DNA of 64,000 nt from NCBI RefSeq assembly GCF_000764205.1, contig NZ_JQDZ01000112.1, forward strand, positions 1 through 64,000. The letters are read 5' to 3'. The stretch is from Thalassotalea sp. ND16A. Lineage in GTDB: Bacteria; Pseudomonadota; Gammaproteobacteria; Enterobacterales; Alteromonadaceae. Positions 42,892-51,746 of this stretch are shown in pieces (positions within the stretch are counted from its first letter, which is position 1; every line of letters begins with the position of its first letter). A program made the position numbers and the translations under genes. The notes under the pieces were generated by a model. That model ran no database searches. It was given only the letters and a program-made list of their open reading frames with translations, and was not told the DNA's origin.

Positions 42892-43842
42892 ATGTTTAAT
42901 TTTGCCAACCCGTTTAAACTGCGCGAGCGCGGCATTATGGGGATGAATCAACGGAACTTTTCTTACATCGGCCGGTATAATGATCGTTCACTATACCCAA
43001 ATGTTGATGACAAATTAAAAACCAAAAATTTGGCGTTAGAACATAATGTTGCGGTGCCAGATTTAATTGGTATCGTGCGCTATCAGCATGACGTTAAGCA
43101 AGTGTTTGATATTTTAAACCAGCATAATGGCTTTTGCATTAAACCCGCGAAAGGTAGCGGTGGTAAAGGCATATTGGTAATTTTACAAACCGATGACAAT
43201 GGCTATAAAAAAGCCAGTGGTGAATACGTTTCTCATGATGAAGTGATCCGCCATATTTCCAATATCCTGGCCGGTTTGTTCAGTTTAGGTGGCGCCGCCG
43301 ATGTCGCCGTGATTGAAGCCTTGATTGAGTTCGATCCAATCTTTGAAGGCCTTAGCCATGAAGGTGTTCCTGACATACGTTTAATTGTATTTCAGGGCTA
43401 CCCGATGATGGCTATGCTGCGTCTGGCCACCCATGCCAGTGATGGCAAAGCCAACTTGCATCAAGGGGCCGTGGGCGTAGGCATAGATATCGCGACGGGG
43501 AAGGCAAAGCGAGCGGTGCAATACGACTGTCCTATTGAAATTCACCCGGATACGGGCAAGAGCTTAACCGAGGTCGAAATTAACAACTGGCAACGTTTAC
43601 TGACGTTAGCGGCCGGTTGCTATGAAATGTCTGGATTAAAGTACTTAGGTGCCGATATTGTTTTAGATAAGCAAAAAGGGCCGCTAGTGCTAGAGCTTAA
43701 TGCTCGCCCAGGTTTGGCCATTCAAATTGCTAACGGCATGGGCATGCTACCTAGATTAAAGCAGATAGAGGCGTTAAATCATAGGCGCGGCGCTAGTATT
43801 GCTGCACGAGTGGAATATGCACAAACTCACTTCAACAATTAA
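42892..43842 (+). CDS. Alpha-L-glutamate ligase-like protein (ATP-grasp, RimK-related)
   Basis: A 316-aa cytoplasmic ATP-grasp enzyme. FCIKPAKGSGGKGILVI is the Gly-rich ATP loop, VPDIRLIVFQGYPMMAMLRL the central strand and GPLVLELNARPGLAIQIANG the metal-binding Glu-Leu-Asn-Ala-Arg motif. It is the TIGR02291-type RimK relative always found with the two preceding families. GGGGGT lies five bases before the ATG, and the gap to the upstream gene is 8 bp. It is expected to form an amide bond on a peptide or small acceptor; the substrate is unknown. Confidence 0.9.
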   Translation: MFNFANPFKLRERGIMGMNQRNFSYIGRYNDRSLYPNVDDKLKTKNLALEHNVAVPDLIGIVRYQHDVKQVFDILNQHNGFCIKPAKGSGGKGILVILQTDDNGYKKASGEYVSHDEVIRHISNILAGLFSLGGAADVAVIEALIEFDPIFEGLSHEGVPDIRLIVFQGYPMMAMLRLATHASDGKANLHQGAVGVGIDIATGKAKRAVQYDCPIEIHPDTGKSLTEVEINNWQRLLTLAAGCYEMSGLKYLGADIVLDKQKGPLVLELNARPGLAIQIANGMGMLPRLKQIEALNHRRGASIAARVEYAQTHFNN

Positions 43843-44050
43843 TCACATCCATATACTCATTGGTATAACATTGCGATTAAAAGCTGATTTTTATCGCTCT
43901 ATTGACCTACTTGCCGCTTATTTATCGAATGCCATCGAGAAAACGCAGTGATCTTTAGTCGCCGGGTAGTTCACCAACCGTAAAACTGATAAAATTGCTA
44001 TCAGTATATCGTCAACGCATTTGTTTAAGAGTAGTTAACTAAGGTTTGTT

Positions 44051-44221
44051 ATGAATCGAAAAAAGAAAGTGAAATCAACGCTGAAAGCGCAATTGAAACG
44101 AGCTAATGCCAAAAAGAATCCAAAAAATAAGCCGAAATACATTTCGAAAGCGGAGCGAGCCAAGCTAGAGCAAGAGCAACTAGAGCAAGAACAGTCAGCG
44201 CCGGAGCAGTTAGAGCATTAA
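44051..44221 (+). CDS. DUF2986 family small basic protein
   Basis: A 56-aa protein, MNRKKKVKSTLKAQLKRANA, followed by KPKYISKAERAKLEQEQ. This is the DUF2986 family found in Vibrio, Shewanella and Colwellia. It has a strongly basic N-terminal helix and an acidic Glu/Gln-repeat tail (EQEQLEQEQ). Nucleic-acid or ribosome binding is possible, but no function is known. The gap before it (43843-44050) holds a single ATTGGTAT repeat end at 43859 and no gene. Confidence 0.85.
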   Translation: MNRKKKVKSTLKAQLKRANAKKNPKNKPKYISKAERAKLEQEQLEQEQSAPEQLEH

Positions 44222-44356
44222 TACATGGATAATGGTATGTAGTAGAATAACGCACTAGTCCAGGAGGTACGTAGGTAGAATAATGCAGGAGAAATTATCG
44301 CGGAGTAGTTATCGCGGAGTGAAACGTGCAGGGTTATACCATAAGTAACAATCAAC

Positions 44357-44503
44357 ATGACTTCGATTTTGAGCTCATTTATGCATTTCTTTCCACCAGC
44401 CACCAGAGATGCCCATAGCTTATACGCTCAGTACGGCTTTAAGCCGGTAGAAAATCCAGAAATATTAATGCAAATATGGCAACCTGACGTTTATCAGCAA
44501 TAA
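44357..44503 (+). pseudogene. Relic of a GNAT acetyltransferase (C-terminus only)
   Basis: The frame ending at 44503 encodes PPATRDAHSLYAQYGFKPVE followed by NPEILMQIWQPDVYQQ. That is the standard end of a GNAT acetyltransferase (the TxDAHxLYxxxGF motif of the last helix and strand). Only about 36 residues of the domain are left, preceded by unrelated sequence. An ATG at 44357 keeps the frame open for 48 codons but is not expected to make a functional protein. The gap 44222-44356 holds only short repeated words such as TTATCGCGGAGT twice (about 44290-44320). Confidence 0.75.
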
Positions 44504-44505
44504 TG

Positions 44506-46452
44506 TTATGACGCTTTTTTCGTTGTTTTTTTAGCGCGCTTAAACTTACCTTTTCTTTTGGGCTTAAATTTTACAGGTGGTAAATTGGCAAATGACTGCT
44601 GACTAGCACCATTGATCATAGTGTGAATAGTCTCATGTAAGGGCACCATAAAACTTTGGTAATTGACTGTTTGCTCACAAATGGCATTCAATGTTGCTTC
44701 CCATTGTGCCGTCATATCTGGCTTTGTTGCCATGCCTGGCAAGGCATTAATTAACGCTTTCCCTACCTCAGTAGCTTTAATTTGTTTGCCAATACGCTGC
44801 AAAAATCCACGTTTAAATAATAACTCAATAATTCCTGCGCGGGTGGCTTCGGTGCCTAAACCATCGGTATCTTTGAGGATTTTTTTAATCTCGCCATCAC
44901 TCACATAACGAGCAATACCTGTCATTGCCGTCAGCAAACTGGCATCGGTAAAACTTTGCGGCGGTTGTGTGTTTTTTTCTAACAGCTGGCCTTGCTTACA
45001 ATGCAATACATCGCCTTTGGTTAATTTCGGCAAACGTTGGTGCTCATCTGCTGCAGCTGTTTTTTTAGTGTCAGCGGCATGTTGTTTAAATATTGCTTTC
45101 CAGCCAATTTGTTGAGGAACTTTGCCGTTAACCTTAAATTCTCCGCCGGCAATGGTTAATGTTATTTTGGTTTGTTGATACCCATATGCTGGATAAAACT
45201 GAGCAAGATATTGGCGCACAATAAGCGCGTAAATATTTTTTTCAAAGGCATTCAGATTAATGTTATTGGCCGATTTTTCGCTGGGAATAATGGCATGATG
45301 GGCACTCACTTTTGCATCATTGAAGGCCTTAGATTTAATCCCAAGATTGGCGCCTTGGGCATATTGACTAAATTCTAATGCTGAACTGGCCAGCATTTTA
45401 GTGATAGCTGGCGCTTGCTTAAAATGTTCCGCCGGTAAATAACGACAATCAGAGCGTGGGTAAGTGATTAATTTATGCTTTTCATATAAGGCCTGGCAAA
45501 CATCGAGCACCAGCTTAGCATTCATTGAAAACGCTCTTGCCGCTTCAATTTGCAACGTCGACAAGTTATACGGTAACGGCGCATGTTGTTGTTTTTGTTC
45601 AACCGACACATAACTAACAACAGCATCTTGATTGGTTATCCGGGCAACAACATTTTCGGCAAGCCCCTTTACTAAAATTCGTTTTTCATCATCCATGTAA
45701 GGTGCACAGGCCTGACTTGGTTGCCATTTTGCAGTAAAAGCTTCATTTTCTCGGGTTTCTATATGAGCCAATACTTCATAAAATGGTTTACTGACAAAGC
45801 AGTCAATCGCCTGGTCTCTCTCGACCACCAGGCCAAGTATTGGTGTTTGCACGCGACCAACCGACAATACGCCGTTATAGCCAGATTTCTGCCCTTGCAA
45901 TGTATAAGCACGGGTAAGATTGATGCCATATAACCAATCAGCACGTGAGCGAGCCAGGGCTGAAACAGACAGTGGCATAAATTGGCTATTCGGTTGTAAT
46001 GAGTTTAACGCACGTTTCACCGCGGCAATGTTTAAATCGCTAATTAGTAAACGTTTAATGTTACTCTTTTTAGTGTTACTGACGTTTAAATAATCAATCA
46101 CTTCATCAATGAGTAACTGGCCTTCGCGGTCAGGATCGCCGGCATGCACAATGTCATCACATTGTTTCACCAGTTTGCGTAACACCGTCAGTTGTGCGCG
46201 AGTATTGGCTTTTGGCTTTAATTGCCACTGCTCAGGAATGATCGGCAAGTGTGCCATTTGCCATTTTTTGTATTTGTCATCGTAGGCATCAGGATCGGCT
46301 TGCTCTAAAATATGGCCGATACACCAACTAACCACATCACCATTACCGACCTCAATAAAGCCTTGCTGTTTTTTATGAGGTTTAGGCAATGCTGCGGCAA
46401 TGGCTCTGCCAAGGCTTGGCTTTTCGGCAATGTATAGTTTCAACGAATACAC
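44506..46452 (-). CDS. topB: DNA topoisomerase III
   Basis: A type IA topoisomerase of 645-648 aa. Toprim domain: LYIAEKPSLGRAIAAALPKP and AGDPDREGQLLIDEVI (acidic DxDxE-type metal site). The active Tyr is in KLITYPRSDCRYLPAEHF. GLGTEATRAGIIELLFKRGF is the domain IV motif and the tail is Lys/Arg-rich (KPKRKGKFKRAKKTTKK) instead of zinc fingers. The length matches E. coli TopB. It removes precatenanes and recombination intermediates. The family N-terminus favours a TTG start at 46443; GTG at 46452 is also possible. Its stop lies 2 bp from the GNAT relic. Confidence 0.94.
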   Translation of the reverse strand: MYSLKLYIAEKPSLGRAIAAALPKPHKKQQGFIEVGNGDVVSWCIGHILEQADPDAYDDKYKKWQMAHLPIIPEQWQLKPKANTRAQLTVLRKLVKQCDDIVHAGDPDREGQLLIDEVIDYLNVSNTKKSNIKRLLISDLNIAAVKRALNSLQPNSQFMPLSVSALARSRADWLYGINLTRAYTLQGQKSGYNGVLSVGRVQTPILGLVVERDQAIDCFVSKPFYEVLAHIETRENEAFTAKWQPSQACAPYMDDEKRILVKGLAENVVARITNQDAVVSYVSVEQKQQHAPLPYNLSTLQIEAARAFSMNAKLVLDVCQALYEKHKLITYPRSDCRYLPAEHFKQAPAITKMLASSALEFSQYAQGANLGIKSKAFNDAKVSAHHAIIPSEKSANNINLNAFEKNIYALIVRQYLAQFYPAYGYQQTKITLTIAGGEFKVNGKVPQQIGWKAIFKQHAADTKKTAAADEHQRLPKLTKGDVLHCKQGQLLEKNTQPPQSFTDASLLTAMTGIARYVSDGEIKKILKDTDGLGTEATRAGIIELLFKRGFLQRIGKQIKATEVGKALINALPGMATKPDMTAQWEATLNAICEQTVNYQSFMVPLHETIHTMINGASQQSFANLPPVKFKPKRKGKFKRAKKTTKKAS

Positions 46453-46557
46453 TCGCTAGTATTTTGTACTTTGAAATGAATACTACACTACCACTGTTAT
46501 TTTATACAGTTATCTTTTTGGATAACTGTATATATGCCTGTTTTTGCATTTAGCCAT

Positions 46558-48615
46558 TTATTGCGGGCCAATGACCAGTTCCGGGCTTTGCCATCGTGCA
46601 GAAAAAACAAATGGACCATGAATGTAATGAACATTATTGCCATCGATCACGCTGCGACCATTGGCGTAATAGTAAGGATAGTTGCGTTCCTGGTTGCTTT
46701 GCTCGGCCTTGATCACCCCGGTACTGCTCAGTGGCTGTTGGGTATTGTCCAAGTCAATATCAAATAGATATAAACCGGTATGATCCCAACGGCTACTATC
46801 AAGGTTTTCATCCATAACACGTACTGTCACGGGAAACGCTAAGCGGTAGTGATTGCTTGCAGTGGTTAAAATGGAAATGGCACGGTGTTCATAAAGGGCC
46901 TGGCTTTGGCTGTAACGATCGCCGATCACTGTCGTTGCCAATTGTCTGGGCTGATCGAGTTGAGAAATATCAAACAAGCCCAATTTAACGCCGTCATTGC
47001 CATCACCTTCCTGACCAATGCCAAATAAGTGATGTTCGCCAAGGGGATGCAGGTAGGTCGAGAAGCCAGGGAGCTCCAATTCACCGGCAATGAGCGGATC
47101 GTCAGCGGTGGTTAAGTCAATAACATAAAGCGGGTCGGTACGCTCAAAAGTGACGACATACACCCGGTCTTGAAAAAATCGGACGGCAAAAATATCTTCA
47201 TTATCTTTGCCTATTTTTTGAGGTCGGTTTGCATTGGGCAACTGGCCAATGGCCTCTAGTTGCTGATTGTTATCATTGGTTTGCAATACAAATAATTGAT
47301 GATCTAGCCTGTCACTTGCATCTTCTGTGTTCATGCTGGTGATAATACGTAATAAGTCATTGTTTTCATTGAGCCTAAACTTTGCTCCTCGGCGTAAGTG
47401 ACCAGGTACTATGCCGGTTGCCCGGTAATCGACTCCTTGTTCGCTAAGTTGCATTTGCTGGATAACCGTATTGCGCTCTTGAGAATCATCTTGCCAAATA
47501 GTAGAGGTAAGATAAATGGCGCTTTTCGACATGTAAAAATCATGGTGTGTACTGTTAATGCAAGTGGAGCTGTATTGCTCTGGATTGGTTAAATCAAAAA
47601 CACTGATATTGATGATATTACGATGCACTGAGTTACTGTTATTGTCCGCGGCGATATAGCAATTTTCCGGCAAACTCAGTAATTGTGCATCTTGTTGATC
47701 GAAACGTATCATCGGCAATAAATGTTGTGCGGATAACGCCGCAACTTGTTCGTCATCGGCCTTATATTGTTGCTTTGATTTGGGCGATGGGAACGCTAAT
47801 TCTGGTCGGTTGGGCCGATATGAACTGACCACATACAATTTATTATCGATACGACGGCTTTGTAACAAATACCCTTCAATTTCAATTTCTTTGGTCAGCG
47901 TTGGCGTCGCTGGTACGCTGGTATCAAAGGCAAGAATATGCACACTTTGTCGGGATTGATAGTCGGCAATCCCCCAATCATCCGCGGCCTCATTATAATT
48001 GTACTCACTGGCAAAAACAGTCAATTGCTGATCATGCAAATACATAGAATGAAATTCATAGTCGTCGGAAGATTCAATACGACTGATTTCAGTAGATTGA
48101 TTGTCTTCATTGGTCTGCATGATGCGAATGTAAGAATTTTGCGAGTACCAGGGAGTATCGTCTACTGGCTCTGTGGTTATTGTTGCAGCAGCAACAACGC
48201 CTCCAACACCACCAACGCCTCCAACACCACCAACGCCAATATTGCCAAAGTTTTGATTGGCTAAAATATATAGCTGTTCACCATCATATTTGACCCGGTC
48301 AGCTTCGTCGATGCCGGCTTCTATGGTGTTGGTTGTTGAAAAGCCGGGACCGCCACCACTGGCATCCGTCCCTGCGCTTTCTGCTGTTGCTGAACTCGGT
48401 GCTGGGCCATTAAAATAATAGCGATTGGCCGAGTAGAGCATGCTGTTGCGAAGATTGGTTAAGGTTTCTTCCGCATCAGTTGCTTGACGAAACCCTTTTG
48501 TTGATGCACTAGGAGCTTCTAGCTCTATCACCGAATAATCATCTTTTTCGTCGCTGCCACAACTTGCCAGCAATAACATTAATACTACCGCACTGAGTAA
48601 TTTAACTAGATCCAT
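46558..48615 (-). CDS. Beta-propeller domain lipoprotein
   Basis: A 685-aa exported protein. The signal has lipobox LLASC (MDLVKLLSAVVLMLLLASCG). The C-terminal Beta_propel domain (PF09826 type) opens with TNTIEAGIDEADRVKYDGEQ and holds repeated beta-strand blades. A low-complexity GVGGVGGVGGVGGV segment (about residues 127-140) is coded by a short in-frame DNA repeat at about 48194-48236 and should vary in length. The family is secreted and of unknown function. It is encoded alone, back to back with topB. Confidence 0.87.
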   Translation of the reverse strand: MDLVKLLSAVVLMLLLASCGSDEKDDYSVIELEAPSASTKGFRQATDAEETLTNLRNSMLYSANRYYFNGPAPSSATAESAGTDASGGGPGFSTTNTIEAGIDEADRVKYDGEQLYILANQNFGNIGVGGVGGVGGVGGVVAAATITTEPVDDTPWYSQNSYIRIMQTNEDNQSTEISRIESSDDYEFHSMYLHDQQLTVFASEYNYNEAADDWGIADYQSRQSVHILAFDTSVPATPTLTKEIEIEGYLLQSRRIDNKLYVVSSYRPNRPELAFPSPKSKQQYKADDEQVAALSAQHLLPMIRFDQQDAQLLSLPENCYIAADNNSNSVHRNIINISVFDLTNPEQYSSTCINSTHHDFYMSKSAIYLTSTIWQDDSQERNTVIQQMQLSEQGVDYRATGIVPGHLRRGAKFRLNENNDLLRIITSMNTEDASDRLDHQLFVLQTNDNNQQLEAIGQLPNANRPQKIGKDNEDIFAVRFFQDRVYVVTFERTDPLYVIDLTTADDPLIAGELELPGFSTYLHPLGEHHLFGIGQEGDGNDGVKLGLFDISQLDQPRQLATTVIGDRYSQSQALYEHRAISILTTASNHYRLAFPVTVRVMDENLDSSRWDHTGLYLFDIDLDNTQQPLSSTGVIKAEQSNQERNYPYYYANGRSVIDGNNVHYIHGPFVFSARWQSPELVIGPQ

Positions 48616-48714
48616 TTAGATTTCCATTCTTTAGTTTTAGTCCTAAGCTTAGGTTAACCAATAATATGCCGCTTGTCACTGATCTGATATTAGCGACTGT
48701 GCTGATGCCAATGA

Positions 48715-48930
48715 CAACCACAAATTCCGAATTTTCAAAGCTATGAAGGGGTGCTACCGTCGGCGAAAATTGATGATGGCGCCAGTATTGACTCGTTAAC
48801 GATTATTTCTGGCCTGGGATACACGGTCGCTTCAGCCTATATGTGGTATACCTCATTGCTGCAAATGTGGTGGTATCCGTTTCAAGGAAAAAGCAGCTCT
48901 GAGTCACCATGGTTTGGCAGAAATTTATGA
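48715..48930 (+). pseudogene. Possible gene relic, unidentified
   Basis: One frame is open from 48715 to a stop at 48928-48930 with no start codon near its head. It reads IDDGASIDSLTIISGLGYTV and then ASAYMWYTSLLQMWWYPF. It looks like the tail of a protein, perhaps a membrane or inner-surface protein, but I recognise no family. It lies in a 391-bp gap between the beta-propeller gene and the VF530 gene in which nothing else is visible. Confidence 0.35.
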
Positions 48931-49006
48931 TTAGTTGGCGATAAACCTATTCAAAGCTGCTATCTGAATTTATAATCTATAGTATTAACCATTGTCAGGA
49001 AAAATC

Positions 49007-49513
49007 ATGAGTATATCGGTAGAAGAACAACAGAATAACCCTTTGCATGGGTTAAAATTAGAAATATTACTCAATGAGTTAGTCGACTATTATGGTTGGG
49101 AAATACTGGCCGTAGCCACCAACATTAACTGTTTTCAAAAAAATCCTAGCATAGACTCAAGCTTAAAGTTTTTGCGAAAAACCGAATGGGCGCAGGAAAA
49201 GCTGGAAGCGTTTTATTTATACAAGTTTAAACACTTACCCCGCCCGAGTGACAGCCAATACGATTTACCGCCGCGGCAACGCTTGATCCCGCTGGATCAA
49301 ACTCCGGGCGAGCCGATGGAATTAACTGTGCAACTATTGCAAACTCTCAATGAAAGAAAAGCGGAACGAGCGGCAAATTTTAGAGGCAACTCCAGAGGCA
49401 GTTCCAAACCACGCTCGGCTCGCCCTCAGCGTTCAAGCTCAAGACCGGATAACAACTCGCAATCAAGCTCACCTGCCGATCCGTGGGCGAAATTTAATGC
49501 GGAAAAGAAGTAA
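49007..49513 (+). CDS. VF530 family DNA-binding-like protein
   Basis: A 168-aa protein. The first 75 residues are the VF530 (DUF2132) domain: [20 protein letters not shown], then [20 protein letters not shown] and [15 protein letters not shown]. This short helical domain in Vibrio and relatives is structurally similar to DNA-binding folds. A linker and a Ser/Arg-rich low-complexity tail ([20 protein letters not shown]) make it longer than the usual single-domain form. AGGAAA precedes the ATG at 49007. Terminator follows. Confidence 0.88.
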   Translation: MSISVEEQQNNPLHGLKLEILLNELVDYYGWEILAVATNINCFQKNPSIDSSLKFLRKTEWAQEKLEAFYLYKFKHLPRPSDSQYDLPPRQRLIPLDQTPGEPMELTVQLLQTLNERKAERAANFRGNSRGSSKPRSARPQRSSSRPDNNSQSSSPADPWAKFNAEKK

Positions 49514-49548
49514 TTTTTATCGCAATTTGATTATTTTGAGCGGTTATT

Positions 49549-49581
49549 AAAAAGCCTTTATCAAATAGATAAAGGCTTTTT
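49549..49581. terminator. Terminator of the VF530 gene (bidirectional)
   Basis: AAAAAGCCTTTATC and its complement form a 14-bp stem with a 5-base loop, ending in TTTTT; it lies 31 bases from the end of the convergent YkvA gene and can serve both. Confidence 0.92.
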
Positions 49582-49611
49582 AATCAGTATTCTCAAGGGT
49601 AAAGACTCAGA

Positions 49612-50160
49612 TTAAAATATCGAACGGAATGAACCACCACCACGACGGCGAGAAGAGCGACGATTTCTCATCCGTGAATGCAACTCACGGCGTTTGGCAT
49701 CTAACCAATCATCTTGAGTAATCGTTTCATCACCGGCTCTGCCTTGCTCGCGTAATCGGTACGCACAAAATTCATCAAAAGCCTCAATATTGTCTTTTAA
49801 ATCTTCAGCCACTAATTCGATCATAATGGCATCATCTAAAAAGCCCAATACCGGAATATCGTCAGGCACTAGATCTTCTGGATCACTAAAGTAGGCTAAA
49901 GCGCTTAATACATCGGCGCGCTCTTCACTGGGAATTTTCCATTCACTGTCTTCAATCATCGCGATTAAAGTTTCTAATTTTTTAATTCGCTCACTAACGA
50001 AGGTAGGAACATTGCCTTTCACATCTTCAATAAGGCTTTTAGCATTTGCTAAAATCACTTGCTCAGTTAATGACTTTGCGCCATCTTGAGCTTTGCGCAT
50101 AACCCCACGAAAATGCTCCAAATCTGATTCTTTTAATTCGAAGGTAACTTCAAACGCCAT
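49612..50160 (-). CDS. YkvA family protein (DUF1232)
   Basis: A 182-aa protein with a long N-terminal helical region and a C-terminal DUF1232 core, SALAYFSDPEDLVPDDIPVL followed by GFLDDAIMIELVAEDL. The pattern PxDLxPxxxPxxGxxDD is the family hallmark. The C-terminus is unusually Arg-rich (RMRNRRSSRRRGGGSFRSIF). The DUF1232 core can be a membrane hairpin in some proteins, but here it is only weakly hydrophobic. Function unknown. Confidence 0.85.
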   Translation of the reverse strand: MAFEVTFELKESDLEHFRGVMRKAQDGAKSLTEQVILANAKSLIEDVKGNVPTFVSERIKKLETLIAMIEDSEWKIPSEERADVLSALAYFSDPEDLVPDDIPVLGFLDDAIMIELVAEDLKDNIEAFDEFCAYRLREQGRAGDETITQDDWLDAKRRELHSRMRNRRSSRRRGGGSFRSIF

Positions 50161-50315
50161 TATCGTTCTCCTAATATTATGGATGTCATTTATTATAATT
50201 TGCTGTTATTAACCCCTTAAATTTAACAGAGAATCAACATTTAACCACCATCAATAGTGCATATATTTAAATTTTTTTGTTTAAAAGTATGAATCAGTTA
50301 TTATTTGTTCAATAG

Positions 50316-50363
50316 TAATACCAATTTGATTAAAAATGAGCAGATATTTAAGCAAATTGGTAT
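50316..50363. repeat. ATACCAATTTG inverted repeat (short MITE-like element)
   Basis: ATACCAATTTG (50318-50328) and its complement (50353-50363) are perfect 11-bp arms around 24 bases containing ATGAGCAGAT. The ends match those of the 200-bp element at 10.3 kb. It lies in the 299-bp gap between the divergent YkvA and DUF3667 genes, which otherwise holds only AT-rich sequence. Confidence 0.75.
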
Positions 50364-50459
50364 AATAACCAATTAATTTGAATAGATAATTGTAATTACT
50401 CTACTTATGTTCTCGTCACGGTGAACGGTTGCGGGGGTTACTCGGGTATTTTTATCCTT

Positions 50460-51719
50460 ATGGCGAACACGGAAACAGAAGATACGCAGTTAAGTGCCGC
50501 GTCTGCAGTGGCTGCAGATAAATCGATTTGTCGCAATTGCAAAGCCCAGCTCAATGGTCCTTATTGTGCTCAATGTGGCCAAGATTCAGAGTCGACGATA
50601 AAATATTTCTGGTTAGTGATGTTGCATTTACTCGACGATATCTTTAGTTTCGACTCTCGGGCAAGCCGTACCATTTGGCCATTATTAACCCGTCCGGGTT
50701 TTCTTACCAATGAATATATTCTCGGCCGAAGAGTGCATTATGTGCCACCACTAAGGCTCTATTTATTTATCAGCATCATCTTTTTCATCACCTTGGAATT
50801 TTTTGCCGTCAGCGAAAACGGTAACCTTATTAATATTAACAATGATGAAAGCGTGCTTAGCCAAGTGACGACTCACATTGGCGAATTAGAGCAACAACGG
50901 GACTTGTTGCTTAGCTCAGAAGATCAAGAACAACAACGTCAGTCAGAAGCGCTGCAATTGGTTACGCAACAGTTAGAGACATTTCATTACTATCAAACCG
51001 ATCTTGGCGAGCAAAGTAATAAAATACGAAAGGCGATAGCAGGCGAACTTATTGGCCTTGAATTTCGACAAATTAAATCGGCGAAACCGTTAACAGAAAG
51101 CCAGCAAAAACAATACGCCAATTTGACCAAAAAACTCGCCAAAGTGAGAAATGGCGAGCAGGTGAATTTGCTGACTCTTGGCAGTAGTAGCGATGGCACC
51201 TTGTCATTGCCATTTTTGCCAGCAGCACAAAATGCCATGGTGAACGATTTTGCCAGTCAATTAGAGAAAAAAGCGTCGAAAGCATTTCAAAGCGATACCG
51301 GGCCCTTGTTAGAGCAAATAATCAGTAAATTACCGCCATTAATGTTTGTCCTGTTACCCATATTTGCCGCCTTACTGAAAATTATGTATTTGTTTTCCAA
51401 ACGCTTTTATATGGAGCACTTAACTGTTGCCCTACATAGTCACAGTTTTGTGTTTTTCACTATTCTACTACTTGAAATTATTGATATGGTACAAGATCAG
51501 CTAATAACTGGCTTGCCGTGGTTAGACACAAGCTTAAACGTTGTGGCGATTTGTTTGCTGGTGTGGATACCGATTTATTTGTTCATCATGCAAAAGCGTA
51601 TTTACCAGCAAGGCTATATTATGACTTCGGTTAAGTACGTTGTTACGGGGATGGCTTATACCGGGTTAATTAGTATTACCGCGATGGTTGCCTTTATTTG
51701 GGGACTAACCGAGCTTTAA
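50460..51719 (+). CDS. DUF3667 family membrane protein
   Basis: A 419-aa protein with an N-terminal zinc ribbon (CRNCKAQLNGPYCAQCGQ). The conserved DUF3667 stretch follows: RTIWPLLTRPGFLTNEYILG and RVHYVPPLRLYLFISIIFFI. A long soluble coiled-coil loop (about 125-280) is followed by four C-terminal TM segments. Function is unknown. ATG 50460 is chosen because MANTETE is a natural soluble start, although no clear ribosome binding site is seen; a GTG at 50421 would add 13 residues. Confidence 0.85.
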   Translation: MANTETEDTQLSAASAVAADKSICRNCKAQLNGPYCAQCGQDSESTIKYFWLVMLHLLDDIFSFDSRASRTIWPLLTRPGFLTNEYILGRRVHYVPPLRLYLFISIIFFITLEFFAVSENGNLININNDESVLSQVTTHIGELEQQRDLLLSSEDQEQQRQSEALQLVTQQLETFHYYQTDLGEQSNKIRKAIAGELIGLEFRQIKSAKPLTESQQKQYANLTKKLAKVRNGEQVNLLTLGSSSDGTLSLPFLPAAQNAMVNDFASQLEKKASKAFQSDTGPLLEQIISKLPPLMFVLLPIFAALLKIMYLFSKRFYMEHLTVALHSHSFVFFTILLLEIIDMVQDQLITGLPWLDTSLNVVAICLLVWIPIYLFIMQKRIYQQGYIMTSVKYVVTGMAYTGLISITAMVAFIWGLTEL

Positions 51720-51746
51720 ATAGCCCAATGCATTAAATTAAACGGC

